Source of the DNA: JAAYCI01 sp964370195 | Lineage (GTDB): Bacteria; Bacillota; Clostridia; Oscillospirales; Ruminococcaceae | Direction: 5' to 3' | Length of the DNA: 21,369 nucleotides | NCBI GenBank assembly: GCA_964370195.1 | Contig: CAYJIH010000033.1 | Location: 1 to 21,369, forward strand | Part shown: positions 12,883-20,953 of the stretch, piece by piece | Numbering within the stretch: the stretch's first letter is position 1 | How the letters are laid out: each line of letters starts with the position of its first letter | Notes under the pieces: generated by a model | The model's input: the letters and a program-made list of their open reading frames with translations, nothing else | Databases searched by the model: none | Told to the model about the DNA's origin: nothing | Position numbers and translations under genes: made by a program

Positions 12883-14946
12883 GTGAAGGCCGAGCACAAT
12901 ATAGAAATTTTGGCACCCGCCGGGGATGCACATATGCTTCGCGCCGCTGTTTTTAGCGGCGCGGATTGTGTTTATTTGGGCCTTTCTGGGTTTAATGCAC
13001 GCCGCAGCGCTGCAAATTTTGATGAAGACGGCTTGGCACAGGCCGTTGCCTTTTGCCATGCACGCAATTGTAAAGTGTATGTGGCGCTGAATACATTGGT
13101 GTTTGCCGGGGCAGAAGATGCCTTTTGCCGTGCGTTGTCGGTGGCACAGCATGTGGGGTGCGATGCGGCCATTGTGCAAGATTTGGCCGTGGTGCCGCTG
13201 GCGAAAAAAGTAGCACCGAAGCTGGCGCTGCATGCATCTACCCAAATGAGTGTACATTCGTTAAGTGGTGTGCAAAAGCTGGCACAACTTGGGTTTTCGC
13301 GCGTGGTGTTGGCACGCGAATTGCGGGAAGAAGAAATAGCGTGCATTGCCGCACATGCCCCGATAGAATTAGAGGTGTTTGTGCATGGGGCGCTGTGTTT
13401 GTCTGTATCGGGGCAATGTTATTTTAGTGCGTTTTTAGGTGGGCGAAGTGGGAACCGCGGCGGATGTGCCGCGCCATGTCGCTTGCCATTTTGCACGGAA
13501 AAAAACAAAGCGGATGAGGCGCAATATGCGCTTTCTTTAAAGGATTTATCGCTTTTAAAAGCGTTGCCAAGGCTGCGGGAAATGGGCGTTTCTTCGGCAA
13601 AGATAGAAGGCCGTTTGCGCACACCGGAATATTGTGCCGCCGTGGTAAATGCTGCGGCGCAAGCGCGCGAAGGCCTGCCGTATGACGAGGGATTTTTGCG
13701 CGAGGTGTTTAGCCGTGGCGCGTTTACGCGTGGGTGGTATGGCGGTGGCACAGGGCAGGAACTGTTTGGGTTTCGCAGTGAAGAGGAAGTGGCACAGACG
13801 AAAAAAGCGTTGCCAAAAGCACGCGAACTTTACCGCCGAGAGCGTGCGCGTGTACCGGTGTCCTTTTTTCTTTCCCTTTCGGAAAGTGGCCTTACACTAG
13901 CTGTAAGCGACGGCACAAACACCATTGAAAAAAAGGAAATGTTGCCACTTTCTGTGGCACAGCAAGCGCCTTTGTACGAGCAAGCGCTGGGCAAAACAGG
14001 TGGCACACCTTTTTATGTACAAGAGGTGTGCGTGCAAAATGAGGGGGATTATTTTGCGCCGGCGGCGGTTGTAAACCGTTTGCGGCGCGATGCACTGGAA
14101 GAATTGCTGGCTGTGCGCGAGCAATTGCCAAAGCACAAGTTGCCTGCCACCGTGCGTGTACCGAACACGAAAGCAGGTGTGAAACGAAGTGTGTGTGGCT
14201 TTACGGCACGGTTTTCTTCGTTTGCCAAGGTGCCGCCCGAAGCGGTTTCCTTGTGTGAAGTGATCGCCTTGCCGCTGAGCGAAGCGTGTGCAGTGCCGGA
14301 AGAATGGCGCAAGAAAACACGCCTTGTGTTGCCACGGTTTGTGCCACAGGCACGGGAAAAAGCCATACAAAACATGGTGCAAGAGGCAAAAAACCAGGGC
14401 TTTTTGGGTTTTGAAGTGCACGGCCTTGGGCAGTGGAACATGTGCGAAGGGGCGGCATTGTTTGGTGGTTTTGGGCTGAATGTGGCCAATGCCACAGCGG
14501 CAAATTTTTTGCACGAACAGGGGTTTTCGTCACTGACAGTGTCGCCGGAGGTAAGCGCGGTTCAGCTGGCGTCGTTATCGGCTCAGTGCGAAGAATCGCT
14601 TATACTGGAGGTGCCGGCGTATGGGCATTTCCCCTTGATGTTGACACGCGCTTGCCCGTTGCGCAAGCAGAAAAAAACGTGTGCCACATGCAGTGGCGGC
14701 TTTGTGTACGACCGAAAAGGGGCAACGTTTACCATTGGTTGCGAAAACGGCGTGCGCAGTTTGTATAACCCGGTGCCACTGTGGCTGGGCGACCGTTTGC
14801 CGCAGTGCGAGGCCAACAGGGCGCTTTTGTATTTTACAGAAGAAACGCCAGAGGAAGTGCGCGAGGTGCTGGTGGCATTTAGCGAAGGAAAAGCAGCGAA
14901 AAATGCGTTCACACGTGGGCTATTTGAGCGCGGAACACAGAAATAA
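12883..14946 (+). CDS. U32-family protease-like protein (RlhA/TrhP type) with C-terminal domain
   Basis: U32 'peptidases' of this type act in RNA hydroxylation in E. coli (RlhA on 23S rRNA C2501, TrhP on tRNA); protease activity is less certain. The 687-residue protein starts at GTG (12883), immediately after the zapA stop, with GAGG 8 nt upstream. It opens with the family hallmark EILAPAGD (8-15) and AVFSGADCVYLG. The signature region EVFVHGALCLSVSGQCYFS (164-182) and GGRSGNRGGCAAPCR (186-200) supplies the conserved cysteines 172, 179, 195 and 199, likely an iron-sulfur site. A second, Firmicutes-type half follows, with a Cys-rich stretch ACPLRKQKKTCATCSGGF near 590. The length fits the two-domain Clostridia version. 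The exact RNA target is unknown. Confidence 0.9.
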   Translation: MKAEHNIEILAPAGDAHMLRAAVFSGADCVYLGLSGFNARRSAANFDEDGLAQAVAFCHARNCKVYVALNTLVFAGAEDAFCRALSVAQHVGCDAAIVQDLAVVPLAKKVAPKLALHASTQMSVHSLSGVQKLAQLGFSRVVLARELREEEIACIAAHAPIELEVFVHGALCLSVSGQCYFSAFLGGRSGNRGGCAAPCRLPFCTEKNKADEAQYALSLKDLSLLKALPRLREMGVSSAKIEGRLRTPEYCAAVVNAAAQAREGLPYDEGFLREVFSRGAFTRGWYGGGTGQELFGFRSEEEVAQTKKALPKARELYRRERARVPVSFFLSLSESGLTLAVSDGTNTIEKKEMLPLSVAQQAPLYEQALGKTGGTPFYVQEVCVQNEGDYFAPAAVVNRLRRDALEELLAVREQLPKHKLPATVRVPNTKAGVKRSVCGFTARFSSFAKVPPEAVSLCEVIALPLSEACAVPEEWRKKTRLVLPRFVPQAREKAIQNMVQEAKNQGFLGFEVHGLGQWNMCEGAALFGGFGLNVANATAANFLHEQGFSSLTVSPEVSAVQLASLSAQCEESLILEVPAYGHFPLMLTRACPLRKQKKTCATCSGGFVYDRKGATFTIGCENGVRSLYNPVPLWLGDRLPQCEANRALLYFTEETPEEVREVLVAFSEGKAAKNAFTRGLFERGTQK

Positions 14947-14971
14947 CAAACAGAGCGAGGAGCGCGAAGCG

Positions 14972-15415
14972 ATGGAAGTGAAACTGCAACAGCTACGAGA
15001 TACAGCCAAATGGCCAAAATATGCCAGTGAGGGTGCCGCCGGGGCCGATTTCTGCGCGTGTTTAGAGCAGGACACACTTCGCCTTGCGCCATTGCAGCGC
15101 GCTTTGGTGCCCACGGGGTTTGCCATGCAGTTGCCCGGTGCCGATTATGTGGGCCTTTTGTATGCCAGAAGTGGCCTTGCGTCGCGTCTTGGGCTGGCTC
15201 TTTCCAACGGGGTTGGCGTAATCGATAGCGACTACCGTGGTGAAATTTGTGTGGCGCTTACAAATTTTTCAAACGAAGTGGTGGAGATAAAAAATGGCGA
15301 GCGCATTGCCCAGCTGCTTGTGATGCCCGTGATACAAGCTAATTTTGTGCCGTGCGAGGCACTGGAGGAAACACAGCGCTCTGCGGGCGGCTTTGGCTCC
15401 ACAGGGCGTGTGTAG
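14972..15415 (+). CDS. dut: dUTP diphosphatase (dUTPase)
   Basis: dUTPase hydrolyses dUTP to dUMP and PPi, keeping uracil out of DNA and supplying thymidylate synthase. The 147-residue protein shows all five trimeric dUTPase motifs in order: SEGAAGADF (19-27), ARSGLAS (65-71), GVGVIDSDYRGEI (80-92, catalytic Asp85 and uracil-stacking Tyr88), NGERIAQL (108-115) and RSAGGFGSTG (136-145). The frame is open far upstream through the end of the U32 gene, but the ATG at 14972 with GAGGAG 9 nt upstream is the natural start. It lies 25 nt after the U32 stop and is the last gene of the zapA-U32-dut unit, followed by a terminator. Confidence 0.97.
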   Translation: MEVKLQQLRDTAKWPKYASEGAAGADFCACLEQDTLRLAPLQRALVPTGFAMQLPGADYVGLLYARSGLASRLGLALSNGVGVIDSDYRGEICVALTNFSNEVVEIKNGERIAQLLVMPVIQANFVPCEALEETQRSAGGFGSTGRV

Positions 15416-15455
15416 GGAAGCTTGCTGTGTTGCTTTATGTGTGCAGAATTTTTTG

Positions 15456-15488
15456 AAGCGGCCGCTTTTGTTAAAAGGGCCGCTTTTG
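15456..15488 (+). terminator. Intrinsic terminator after dut
   Basis: AAGCGGCC pairs with GGCCGCTT (15456-15463 with 15478-15485), and the inner CTTTT/AAAAG extends the stem across a 1-nt bulge. TTTT follows. It sits exactly between dut and the convergent permease gene, but the opposite strand lacks a T-tract. Confidence 0.75.
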
Positions 15489-16262
15489 CTAAACTGTAAA
15501 CTGATGATCCTTATTGTATAGGGTTTTATATCCGAAATTTAGGGATAAAAACACCGCCAGCGACACAACGGCCGCCAAACAAATGTTGATGGAAATTTGA
15601 TATAAAATGGCGGTTGTGGGCGCTTCGCCAGACAGTATTTGCCCTGTCATCATGCCGGGAAGAGACACAATTCCCATGCCAAGCATGGAATTGACGGTTG
15701 GCAAAAGGGCTGTTTCAAGCGCTGTGTTAACAAAAGGTTTTAAAATGTTTTTCGGTTTTGCGCCTTGGTTGAGTAACACCTCAATTTGCAGCCTTGCATT
15801 TTTTACGTTTTCCATAAAGGTTCGCACACCAAGCGTGATGCCGGTCATGGCGTTTCCAATAATCATACCGCTGATGGGGATGGTGTATTGTGGGTTGAAA
15901 AAACTTTCGCCAATAACGGCGCAGATAAAAAAGGAAATTACAAAAATAGATGACATACTGATGGCGCCTGCAATGATTAGCTGAAAGGCTGTGTGCAGGC
16001 CCTTGTTTACAGATAAAATTCGGTGCACGGCAAATAGGCTCATAATTACGATGTAGGCACAAACAAAAAGGGGCGAGGGGTTTTCTAAAATATACATCAA
16101 AATATAGCCGGCAAGGGTAAGCTGCACGGTCATGCGAAGGCTGGCAATCAGGAGCAGTTTTGTTTGTGATATATGGCTGATTTTCATGATGATGCCAACG
16201 ATGAGCAAGAGCAAGTAGATGAGCGCGAAATTAAAAATACCAATTTGTACAGTATCATTCAT
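15489..16262 (-). CDS. FetB-like ABC transporter permease (UPF0014 family)
   Basis: A 257-residue membrane protein with about seven hydrophobic helices (for example 9-27, 38-58, 65-80, 93-117). The segments QLTLAGYIL, ISGMIIGNAMTGITLG and SLPGMMTGQILSGEAPTTAILYQ match the UPF0014/FetB (YbbM) permease family; E. coli FetAB affects iron homeostasis and peroxide tolerance. The ATG overlaps the stop of the ATPase gene by four bases (ATGA), and GGAGG lies 9 nt upstream, so the two proteins are made together and form one transporter. The substrate here is not shown by sequence. Amino-acid use (Ile, Phe, Lys, Asn) differs from the Ala-rich neighbours. Confidence 0.9.
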   Translation of the reverse strand: MNDTVQIGIFNFALIYLLLLIVGIIMKISHISQTKLLLIASLRMTVQLTLAGYILMYILENPSPLFVCAYIVIMSLFAVHRILSVNKGLHTAFQLIIAGAISMSSIFVISFFICAVIGESFFNPQYTIPISGMIIGNAMTGITLGVRTFMENVKNARLQIEVLLNQGAKPKNILKPFVNTALETALLPTVNSMLGMGIVSLPGMMTGQILSGEAPTTAILYQISINICLAAVVSLAVFLSLNFGYKTLYNKDHQFTV

Positions 16263-16882
16263 TGTTTTTTTCCTCCGTGCAAGGGAATGATGTTTTCTGC
16301 GAATTGCGTGATAAGCGCTTGGCTGTGGCTAATGGCAACAAGGGTTTTATCGTGCTTTTTGGCGTACGAAACAATGTTGGCAAACACCTTTACAGACAAA
16401 TCAAAATCAAGCGCCGATGTGGGCTCGTCCAGCAAGATGGTTTCGGCATCCATCGAAAGGCAAATGGCGAGGTAAACCCGTTGCTTTTCGCCGCCGGAAA
16501 GGTGGTTGCACAAAGTGTTTGGTGGAAAAGGGGCCTCTGTTAAAGAAAGAAAAAATTTCATGCACTCTTCGGTAATTGCCGTTGTTTCGCAGTAATGGTA
16601 GAAAAGTGCGAAATTTTCCTCGATGGTTCCGTTAAAAAGAAACGGTGTTTGAGAAATGAGCTTCACCTCTTTGCGAAGTGCAATGCTATCCATTTTGTGT
16701 AAGGGCTGGTTTTTGTAAAAAATTTCCCCGCCGGAAAAATTTTCGGTGCGGTTTAGTAATTTTAGCAGTGTGCTTTTTCCACAGCCGCTTTCGCCTGTTA
16801 CAAAGTTGATTTTAGATTTTATAATGTGGAGGTCATTGTAAGAAATAAAATCTTTAAACGTGAGGTTTTTTGTTTTAAACAT
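16259..16882 (-). CDS. FetA-like ABC transporter ATP-binding protein
   Basis: The 207-residue ATPase partner of the downstream permease. All nucleotide-binding motifs are intact: Walker A GESGCGKS (30-37), Q-loop Gln78 in ISQTPFLF, signature LSGGEKQR (128-135), Walker B ILLDEP (149-154), D-loop SALD and switch His186. The short length fits the FetA (YbbL) family. The frame is open upstream to 17002, but the ATG at 16882 has AGGAG 7 nt before it. It is divergent from the padR gene, whose product probably controls it through sites in the shared intergenic region. Confidence 0.93.
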   Translation of the reverse strand: MFKTKNLTFKDFISYNDLHIIKSKINFVTGESGCGKSTLLKLLNRTENFSGGEIFYKNQPLHKMDSIALRKEVKLISQTPFLFNGTIEENFALFYHYCETTAITEECMKFFLSLTEAPFPPNTLCNHLSGGEKQRVYLAICLSMDAETILLDEPTSALDFDLSVKVFANIVSYAKKHDKTLVAISHSQALITQFAENIIPLHGGKKQ

Positions 16883-16923
16883 AAGGAAGCTCCTTGATTT
16901 CTGCTGCAATGAAGCGTATACTA

Positions 16924-16953
16924 TTAATATCGAAACAAGATAACGAATATCAA
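16924..16953 (-). promoter_or_regulatory. Predicted promoter of the fetAB-like operon
   Basis: Minus-strand TTGATA (16953-16948), an 18-nt spacer, then TATTAA (16929-16924). The -35 is embedded in the AATATC repeat array, so a bound repressor would block RNA polymerase. Confidence 0.45.
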
Positions 16954-16969
16954 TATCGAATATCGATAT
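16926..16969. promoter_or_regulatory. AATATC repeat array and palindrome, likely PadR operator
   Basis: AATATC occurs at 16926, 16946, 16952 and 16959; the last three are spaced by 6 and 7 nt. The right end forms a perfect inverted repeat ATATCG-AATAT-CGATAT (16953-16969) and contains the 10-bp palindrome ATATCGATAT. It covers the -35 of the transporter promoter and touches TATAAA (16967-16972), a candidate -10 for padR. Autoregulation by the adjacent PadR protein is the simplest reading. Confidence 0.5.
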
Positions 16970-16996
16970 AAACACAATAGCACAGGGGAGACAAAA

Positions 16997-17299
16997 ATGC
17001 AAGACCCTATTTTAAGAAAGCTATTTTTAGGTTTTATTCAAATTCATATTTTGCACCACGCAAAAAAAGAGCCTATTTTCGGCTCTTTTATGATAGAAGA
17101 ATTGAAATCTCATGGATACGATATCAGCCCCGGCACCTTGTATCCCATTTTCCACAATTTGGAAAAAGCGGAACTTTTAAGCGTGGAAAGCGTCACGGTA
17201 GAGGGGAAAGTGAGAAAATATTATTCGATAACTGAAAAAGGGGAAGAAGTTTTGGCGCAAGCGCGCATAAAAGCAAACGAACTTGTGGCAGAGCTTTAA
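16997..17299 (+). CDS. PadR-family transcriptional regulator
   Basis: A 100-residue winged-helix repressor of the short PadR class. The N-terminal helix pair is followed by GSFMIEELKSHGYDISPGTLYPIFHNLEKAELL (residues 29-61), which is the recognition helix region typical of PadR, and then the wing KVRKYYSITEKGEEVL. GGGGAG lies 7 nt before the ATG. It is transcribed away from the FetAB-like transporter genes; PadR proteins often repress an adjacent transporter and are released by a small molecule. The inducer is unknown. Like the transporter genes it is visibly AT-richer than the surrounding genes. Confidence 0.93.
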   Translation: MQDPILRKLFLGFIQIHILHHAKKEPIFGSFMIEELKSHGYDISPGTLYPIFHNLEKAELLSVESVTVEGKVRKYYSITEKGEEVLAQARIKANELVAEL

Positions 17300-17301
17300 A
17301 G

Positions 17302-17325
17302 AAGCGTGCCGCACACTTTTGTTTT
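17302..17325 (+). terminator. Weak terminator between padR and glycerate kinase genes
   Basis: AAGCGTG-CCG-CACACTT (17302-17318) forms a 7-bp stem with one C-A mismatch on the plus strand, followed by TTGTTTT. On the minus strand the mismatch becomes a G-U pair, but the T-tract is shorter. It may serve both convergent genes. Confidence 0.4.
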
Positions 17326-17335
17326 GCATGCATGC

Positions 17336-18466
17336 TTATAAACAGCATTGCACGGCACAGCGCACCAAATTGTCCATTGTATGGCGCAAATCTTCTTTGG
17401 CACGCGGCTTTGCCTTCGAAAAGGGGATGGCCAAGCGGTTGATGCTGAAAATGCCGGTGATGCCATGCTCGTACACCGCGTGTGCATCGTCTGCAATATC
17501 GCCCACAATGGCAAACACAGGGATGTTGTGTGGTTTGCAGCGTTTGCCAACGCCCACCACCACCTTGCCACCAAGGCTTTGCCCATCAATGCGGCCTTCC
17601 CCGGTAAAAACAGCGGTGGTGCCCGTTAAAAGGGAATCAAACTTCACCGTGTCCAAAATGGTGTTGATGCCACTGCAAAGTGTTGCGCCAAAAAAGGCGT
17701 GCAAACCGCCACCCATGCCACCGGCAGCGCCGGAGCCGGCAAGGCTAAAAACATCTACCCCCATTTGGTTTTTAAAACACGTTCCCAAATGGAAAAGCCC
17801 TGCATCTAAAAGGGACACTGTTTTTTCATCGGCCCCTTTTTGTGGGCCAAATACGGCAGCGGCACCACGTTTTCCGCAAAGCGGGTTGTCGATATCGCAC
17901 ATCACCACCATGCGAATGTTTTGCAAGTGCGCCTTGGCCGGCGCACAGTCGATGTGCGAAATTTCATGCAGTGTTTCGCCGGTTGGCACAAATGTTTCGT
18001 TGGCTTTATTGTAAAAACGAACACCCAAAGCCGCGGCAGCGCCGGCGCCACCGTCGTTTGTGGCACTGCCGCCCAGCCCGATGATAAGCGTTTTTGCGCC
18101 GTTTTGTAAAGAGGCTTGCATCAGCTGGCCAACGCCGTATGTGCTGGCACGCAGTGGGTTTCTTCTGTTTGCAACAAGCGGCAAGCCGGCAGCGGCGGCC
18201 ATTTCAACCACGGCCACATCGCCTATTTTTCCATAAAAGGCGTCTATTTCTTCGCCAAAGGGGTTTTGCACACGCACCGTTTCTTTTGTGCCACCCAGTG
18301 CCGACAAAAAAGCATCCACCGTGCCCTCTCCGCCATCGGCAACGGGAATGGATATGATTTCTGCGTTTGGAAAACCTTGCAGTAAGGCGCTCTTCATAAT
18401 TTCGCAAATTTCCAGCGAGGTTATGGTGCCTTTAAAAGAGTCTGGAATTAAAATAAATTTTTTCAT
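17336..18466 (-). CDS. Glycerate kinase (GarK/GlxK family)
   Basis: This family phosphorylates D-glycerate with ATP, usually to 2-phosphoglycerate, feeding lower glycolysis. The 376-residue protein shows DSFKGTITS (9-17), DGGEGT (44-49), GLGGSATNDGGAG (130-142), CDIDNPLCG (190-198), FGPQKGA (206-212), GSGAAGGMGGGL (244-255) and TGEGRIDGQS (288-297), all diagnostic. The frame continues far upstream, but the ATG at 18466 with AAGGGGGG 5 nt before it gives the standard MKKFILIPDSFKG start. An extended -10 promoter lies at 18499-18507. It stands alone and converges on padR; no permease or glycerate-producing gene is beside it. Confidence 0.95.
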   Translation of the reverse strand: MKKFILIPDSFKGTITSLEICEIMKSALLQGFPNAEIISIPVADGGEGTVDAFLSALGGTKETVRVQNPFGEEIDAFYGKIGDVAVVEMAAAAGLPLVANRRNPLRASTYGVGQLMQASLQNGAKTLIIGLGGSATNDGGAGAAAALGVRFYNKANETFVPTGETLHEISHIDCAPAKAHLQNIRMVVMCDIDNPLCGKRGAAAVFGPQKGADEKTVSLLDAGLFHLGTCFKNQMGVDVFSLAGSGAAGGMGGGLHAFFGATLCSGINTILDTVKFDSLLTGTTAVFTGEGRIDGQSLGGKVVVGVGKRCKPHNIPVFAIVGDIADDAHAVYEHGITGIFSINRLAIPFSKAKPRAKEDLRHTMDNLVRCAVQCCL

Positions 18467-18498
18467 AGCGCCCCCCTTTGGTTTGCAATCTATTTCAT

Positions 18499-18507
18499 AG
18501 TATAGCA
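18499..18507 (-). promoter_or_regulatory. Extended -10 promoter of glycerate kinase
   Basis: Minus-strand TGC followed by TATACT (18507-18499), about 35 nt upstream of the ATG. No good -35 is visible, which extended -10 promoters tolerate. Confidence 0.45.
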
Positions 18508-18651
18508 AAGGCAGCGGGCAAATGCACGCATGCCAACTTGCAAAGAAGGGCAGGGGCATGTGTATGAAACAAAGGAAGAGGGCGTGAAGAGAGCCTATGT
18601 GTGCGGCGGTGTAAAGGGGAAAAATTCCATGTAATACGCAGAAAAAATCTC

Positions 18652-18680
18652 TTGAATCACAACAGCGTGCATGATACAAT
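18652..18680 (+). promoter_or_regulatory. Predicted promoter of pfp-degV
   Basis: TTGAAT (18652-18657), a 17-nt spacer, then TACAAT (18675-18680) with an extended TGA (18672-18674). Transcription would start near 18687, about 33 nt before the pfp start. Confidence 0.7.
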
Positions 18681-18719
18681 AAAAAGATGAGTTAGACGAA
18701 GAAAGGATGATTTGGGAAG

Positions 18720-19967
18720 ATGAAAAATGTAATGGTTGCGCAATCGGGGGGGCCATCACCGGCCATCAATGCTTCTTTGTCTGGCGTGGTGCAACGTGCC
18801 ATGGCAGCTGATGATATTGGAACAGTATACGGGGCTTTGCATGGCCTTGAAGGAATGTTGCAAAAAAAGATTATCGATATTTCAAGCCAGATGTGCAAGG
18901 AAAAATATTTTGAACTTCTGATGCATACACCGGCTATGGCACTTGGTTCTTGCCGTTTTAAATTGTCGCCCGATGCAAAAGATTTGTACGAGCAAGTGCT
19001 GCAAATTATGCGTGCGTACAACATTGGTTACTTTTTCTACAACGGCGGCAACGATTCGATGGACACCATTGCACGCCTTTCCGCTTTCTTTCGCGAAAAT
19101 GGAGAGGATATTAAGTGTATTGGTATCCCAAAAACAGTAGACAACGATTTGATGGTAACCGACCACACACCCGGCTTTGGCTCGGCAGCACGTTTTGTGG
19201 CGGCCAGTTTTTCCGAGGTGATGATTGACACCGCAGTGTATCCCATTCCACAGGTGACGATTGTGGAAGTGATGGGGCGCAATGCCGGTTGGCTTACGGC
19301 ATCCTCTGTGTTAGCGCGTGCCCATGGCTTTACCGGCCCGCACCTGATTTATTTGCCCGAAGTGCCGTTTGACCCAGAGAAGTTTGTGCAAAATGTAGAA
19401 CGCAAATTGCATGAGGAAAACAGCGTTCTGGTGGCGGTGAGCGAAGGTGTGCGTTTGGCAAATGGCAATTATGTGGCACAGGCCAACAGTGGCGCAGTGG
19501 ATATGTTTGGCCACACGGCGCTTGGTGGCGTTGCCGACGCACTTGGCAACATGGTGCAGGCAAACTTAAGCGAAAAATTTGCCGGTTTAAAAGTGCGCAG
19601 TGTAGACCCAAGCGTGTTGCAACGTGTGGCCATGCATTTGGCTTCCGGTGTGGATTTGGAAGAAGCGAGAATGTGTGGTGTGCGCGCGGTAGAAGCTGCT
19701 TTGCGTGGTGAAAGCGACAAAATGGTATACATCAAGCGTGTATCGAACCACCCATACCTTGTGCGTTATGAATTAACCGACCTTGGAAATGTGGCAAACC
19801 ATGAGAAAAAGGTGCCGCTGGAGTGGATTTGCGACGATGGCACGAATGTAACACAGGATATGGTGGAATACTTGTTGCCGCTGTTCCGTGGAAAAACAGA
19901 TGTTTGCTACGAAGATGGGTTGCCACGTTTCTTCCAGTTCGACAAAACAAAGCTAGTGGAAAAATAA
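18720..19967 (+). CDS. pfp: 6-phosphofructokinase, probably pyrophosphate-dependent
   Basis: This enzyme interconverts fructose-6-phosphate and fructose-1,6-bisphosphate. The 415-residue protein has the PFK core motifs: QSGGPSPAINAS (8-19), GGNDS (109-113), GIPKTVDND (135-143) and MGRNAGW (185-191). Asp112 in place of the ATP-site glycine and Lys138 in place of the PGTID glycine are the accepted markers of pyrophosphate use, so PPi rather than ATP is the likely donor. The metal-site Asp of ATP enzymes (GGDGS) is Asn111 here, as I recall for some clostridial PFPs. The start at 18720 lacks a Shine-Dalgarno sequence at normal distance: AAAGGA is about 12 nt away, and GGGA lies almost against the ATG. 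degV follows 31 nt later. Confidence 0.92.
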   Translation: MKNVMVAQSGGPSPAINASLSGVVQRAMAADDIGTVYGALHGLEGMLQKKIIDISSQMCKEKYFELLMHTPAMALGSCRFKLSPDAKDLYEQVLQIMRAYNIGYFFYNGGNDSMDTIARLSAFFRENGEDIKCIGIPKTVDNDLMVTDHTPGFGSAARFVAASFSEVMIDTAVYPIPQVTIVEVMGRNAGWLTASSVLARAHGFTGPHLIYLPEVPFDPEKFVQNVERKLHEENSVLVAVSEGVRLANGNYVAQANSGAVDMFGHTALGGVADALGNMVQANLSEKFAGLKVRSVDPSVLQRVAMHLASGVDLEEARMCGVRAVEAALRGESDKMVYIKRVSNHPYLVRYELTDLGNVANHEKKVPLEWICDDGTNVTQDMVEYLLPLFRGKTDVCYEDGLPRFFQFDKTKLVEK

Positions 19968-19998
19968 GTGCACGACAAAGAAAGGGTAGTTTGGGACA

Positions 19999-20871
19999 AT
20001 GAGAGAATATGTAATTTTCACAGATTCCAGCGCAGATTTATCACCGGAACGTTATGAAGAATATGACGTAGCATGCTTGCCGCTTCGTTTTACAATTGAA
20101 GGGGAAACATACGAAAACTTGCCCGATTGGAGCAATTTCAGCGCAGATGCGTTTTACGGAAAGTTGCGCGCGGGCGAAATGTCTGTAACAAGTCAGTTGA
20201 ATGTGCACGATTTTGTACAGCCGTTTCGTAAGGTGCTGGACGAGGGAAAAGACATTGTGTACATCGGGTTTTCTACGGGGCTTTCGGGCACCACAAATTC
20301 TGCACGTATTGCAGTGAAAGAGTTGCGCGAAGAATATCCACAAGCGCATATTGCTGTGGTGGACACCCTTGCAGCAAGTTTGGGCCAGGGTCTTTTGGTG
20401 CATTTGGCTGTGCAGAAAAAACGCGAAGGCCTTAGTGCAGACGAACTTGTACAATGGCTGAATGCAAACCGCCTGAACATAGCACATTGGTTTACAGTGG
20501 ATGATTTGAACCATTTGAAACGTGGTGGGCGTGTTTCGGCCGCAACAGCCATGGTGGGTACCATGCTAAACATAAAACCTGTTTTGCATGTAGATAATGA
20601 AGGCCATCTTGTTTCGGTAGAGAAAGTGCGCGGGCGTCGCCAAAGCTTAGATACGCTGGTAAACCGCGTGGGAAAAACAGCCATTCAACCAAACGAGCAA
20701 ACCGTGTTTATTTCGCATGGCGATTGTTTGGCCGACGCACAGTATGTGGAAGAGCAAGTGAAGGAAAAGTTTGGCGTAAAAGACGTGTATATCAACCATG
20801 TGGGCCCTGTTATAGGCAGCCATGCCGGCCCCGGTGTTGTGGCACTTTTCTTTTTAGCAACAGAGCGCTAG
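19999..20871 (+). CDS. DegV-family fatty-acid-binding protein
   Basis: DegV (FakB-like) proteins bind a fatty acid and present it to the kinase FakA for phosphorylation. The 290-residue protein has the family features: TDSSADLS at 8-15, the TSQLN segment (64-68) with the Thr-Ser that contacts the carboxylate, FSTGLSGTTNSA (91-102), DTLAASLGQGLLV, LNHLKRGGR, KPVLHVDNEGHL and HVGPVIGSHAGPGVVALFF near the end. The ATG at 19999 is preceded by AAAGGG 13 nt away and GGGA close by, an arrangement nearly identical to that of pfp. No FakA gene is in the window. It probably shares the pfp transcript and is followed by a strong hairpin. Confidence 0.93.
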   Translation: MREYVIFTDSSADLSPERYEEYDVACLPLRFTIEGETYENLPDWSNFSADAFYGKLRAGEMSVTSQLNVHDFVQPFRKVLDEGKDIVYIGFSTGLSGTTNSARIAVKELREEYPQAHIAVVDTLAASLGQGLLVHLAVQKKREGLSADELVQWLNANRLNIAHWFTVDDLNHLKRGGRVSAATAMVGTMLNIKPVLHVDNEGHLVSVEKVRGRRQSLDTLVNRVGKTAIQPNEQTVFISHGDCLADAQYVEEQVKEKFGVKDVYINHVGPVIGSHAGPGVVALFFLATER

Positions 20872-20892
20872 TGATTTATAATATATAACTTA

Positions 20893-20917
20893 AACCCCCG
20901 GCCATAAACCGGGGGTT
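20893..20917 (+). terminator. Strong hairpin after degV
   Basis: AACCCCCGG pairs perfectly with CCGGGGGTT (20893-20901 with 20909-20917) across a 7-nt loop. The plus strand lacks a T-tract after it, so it may stall or protect the 3' end rather than terminate fully. On the minus strand a T/A-rich tail follows. Confidence 0.55.
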
Positions 20918-20953
20918 CAGCGCGTCAAAAAAGTAGTTGCACCAGGTAGAGGA

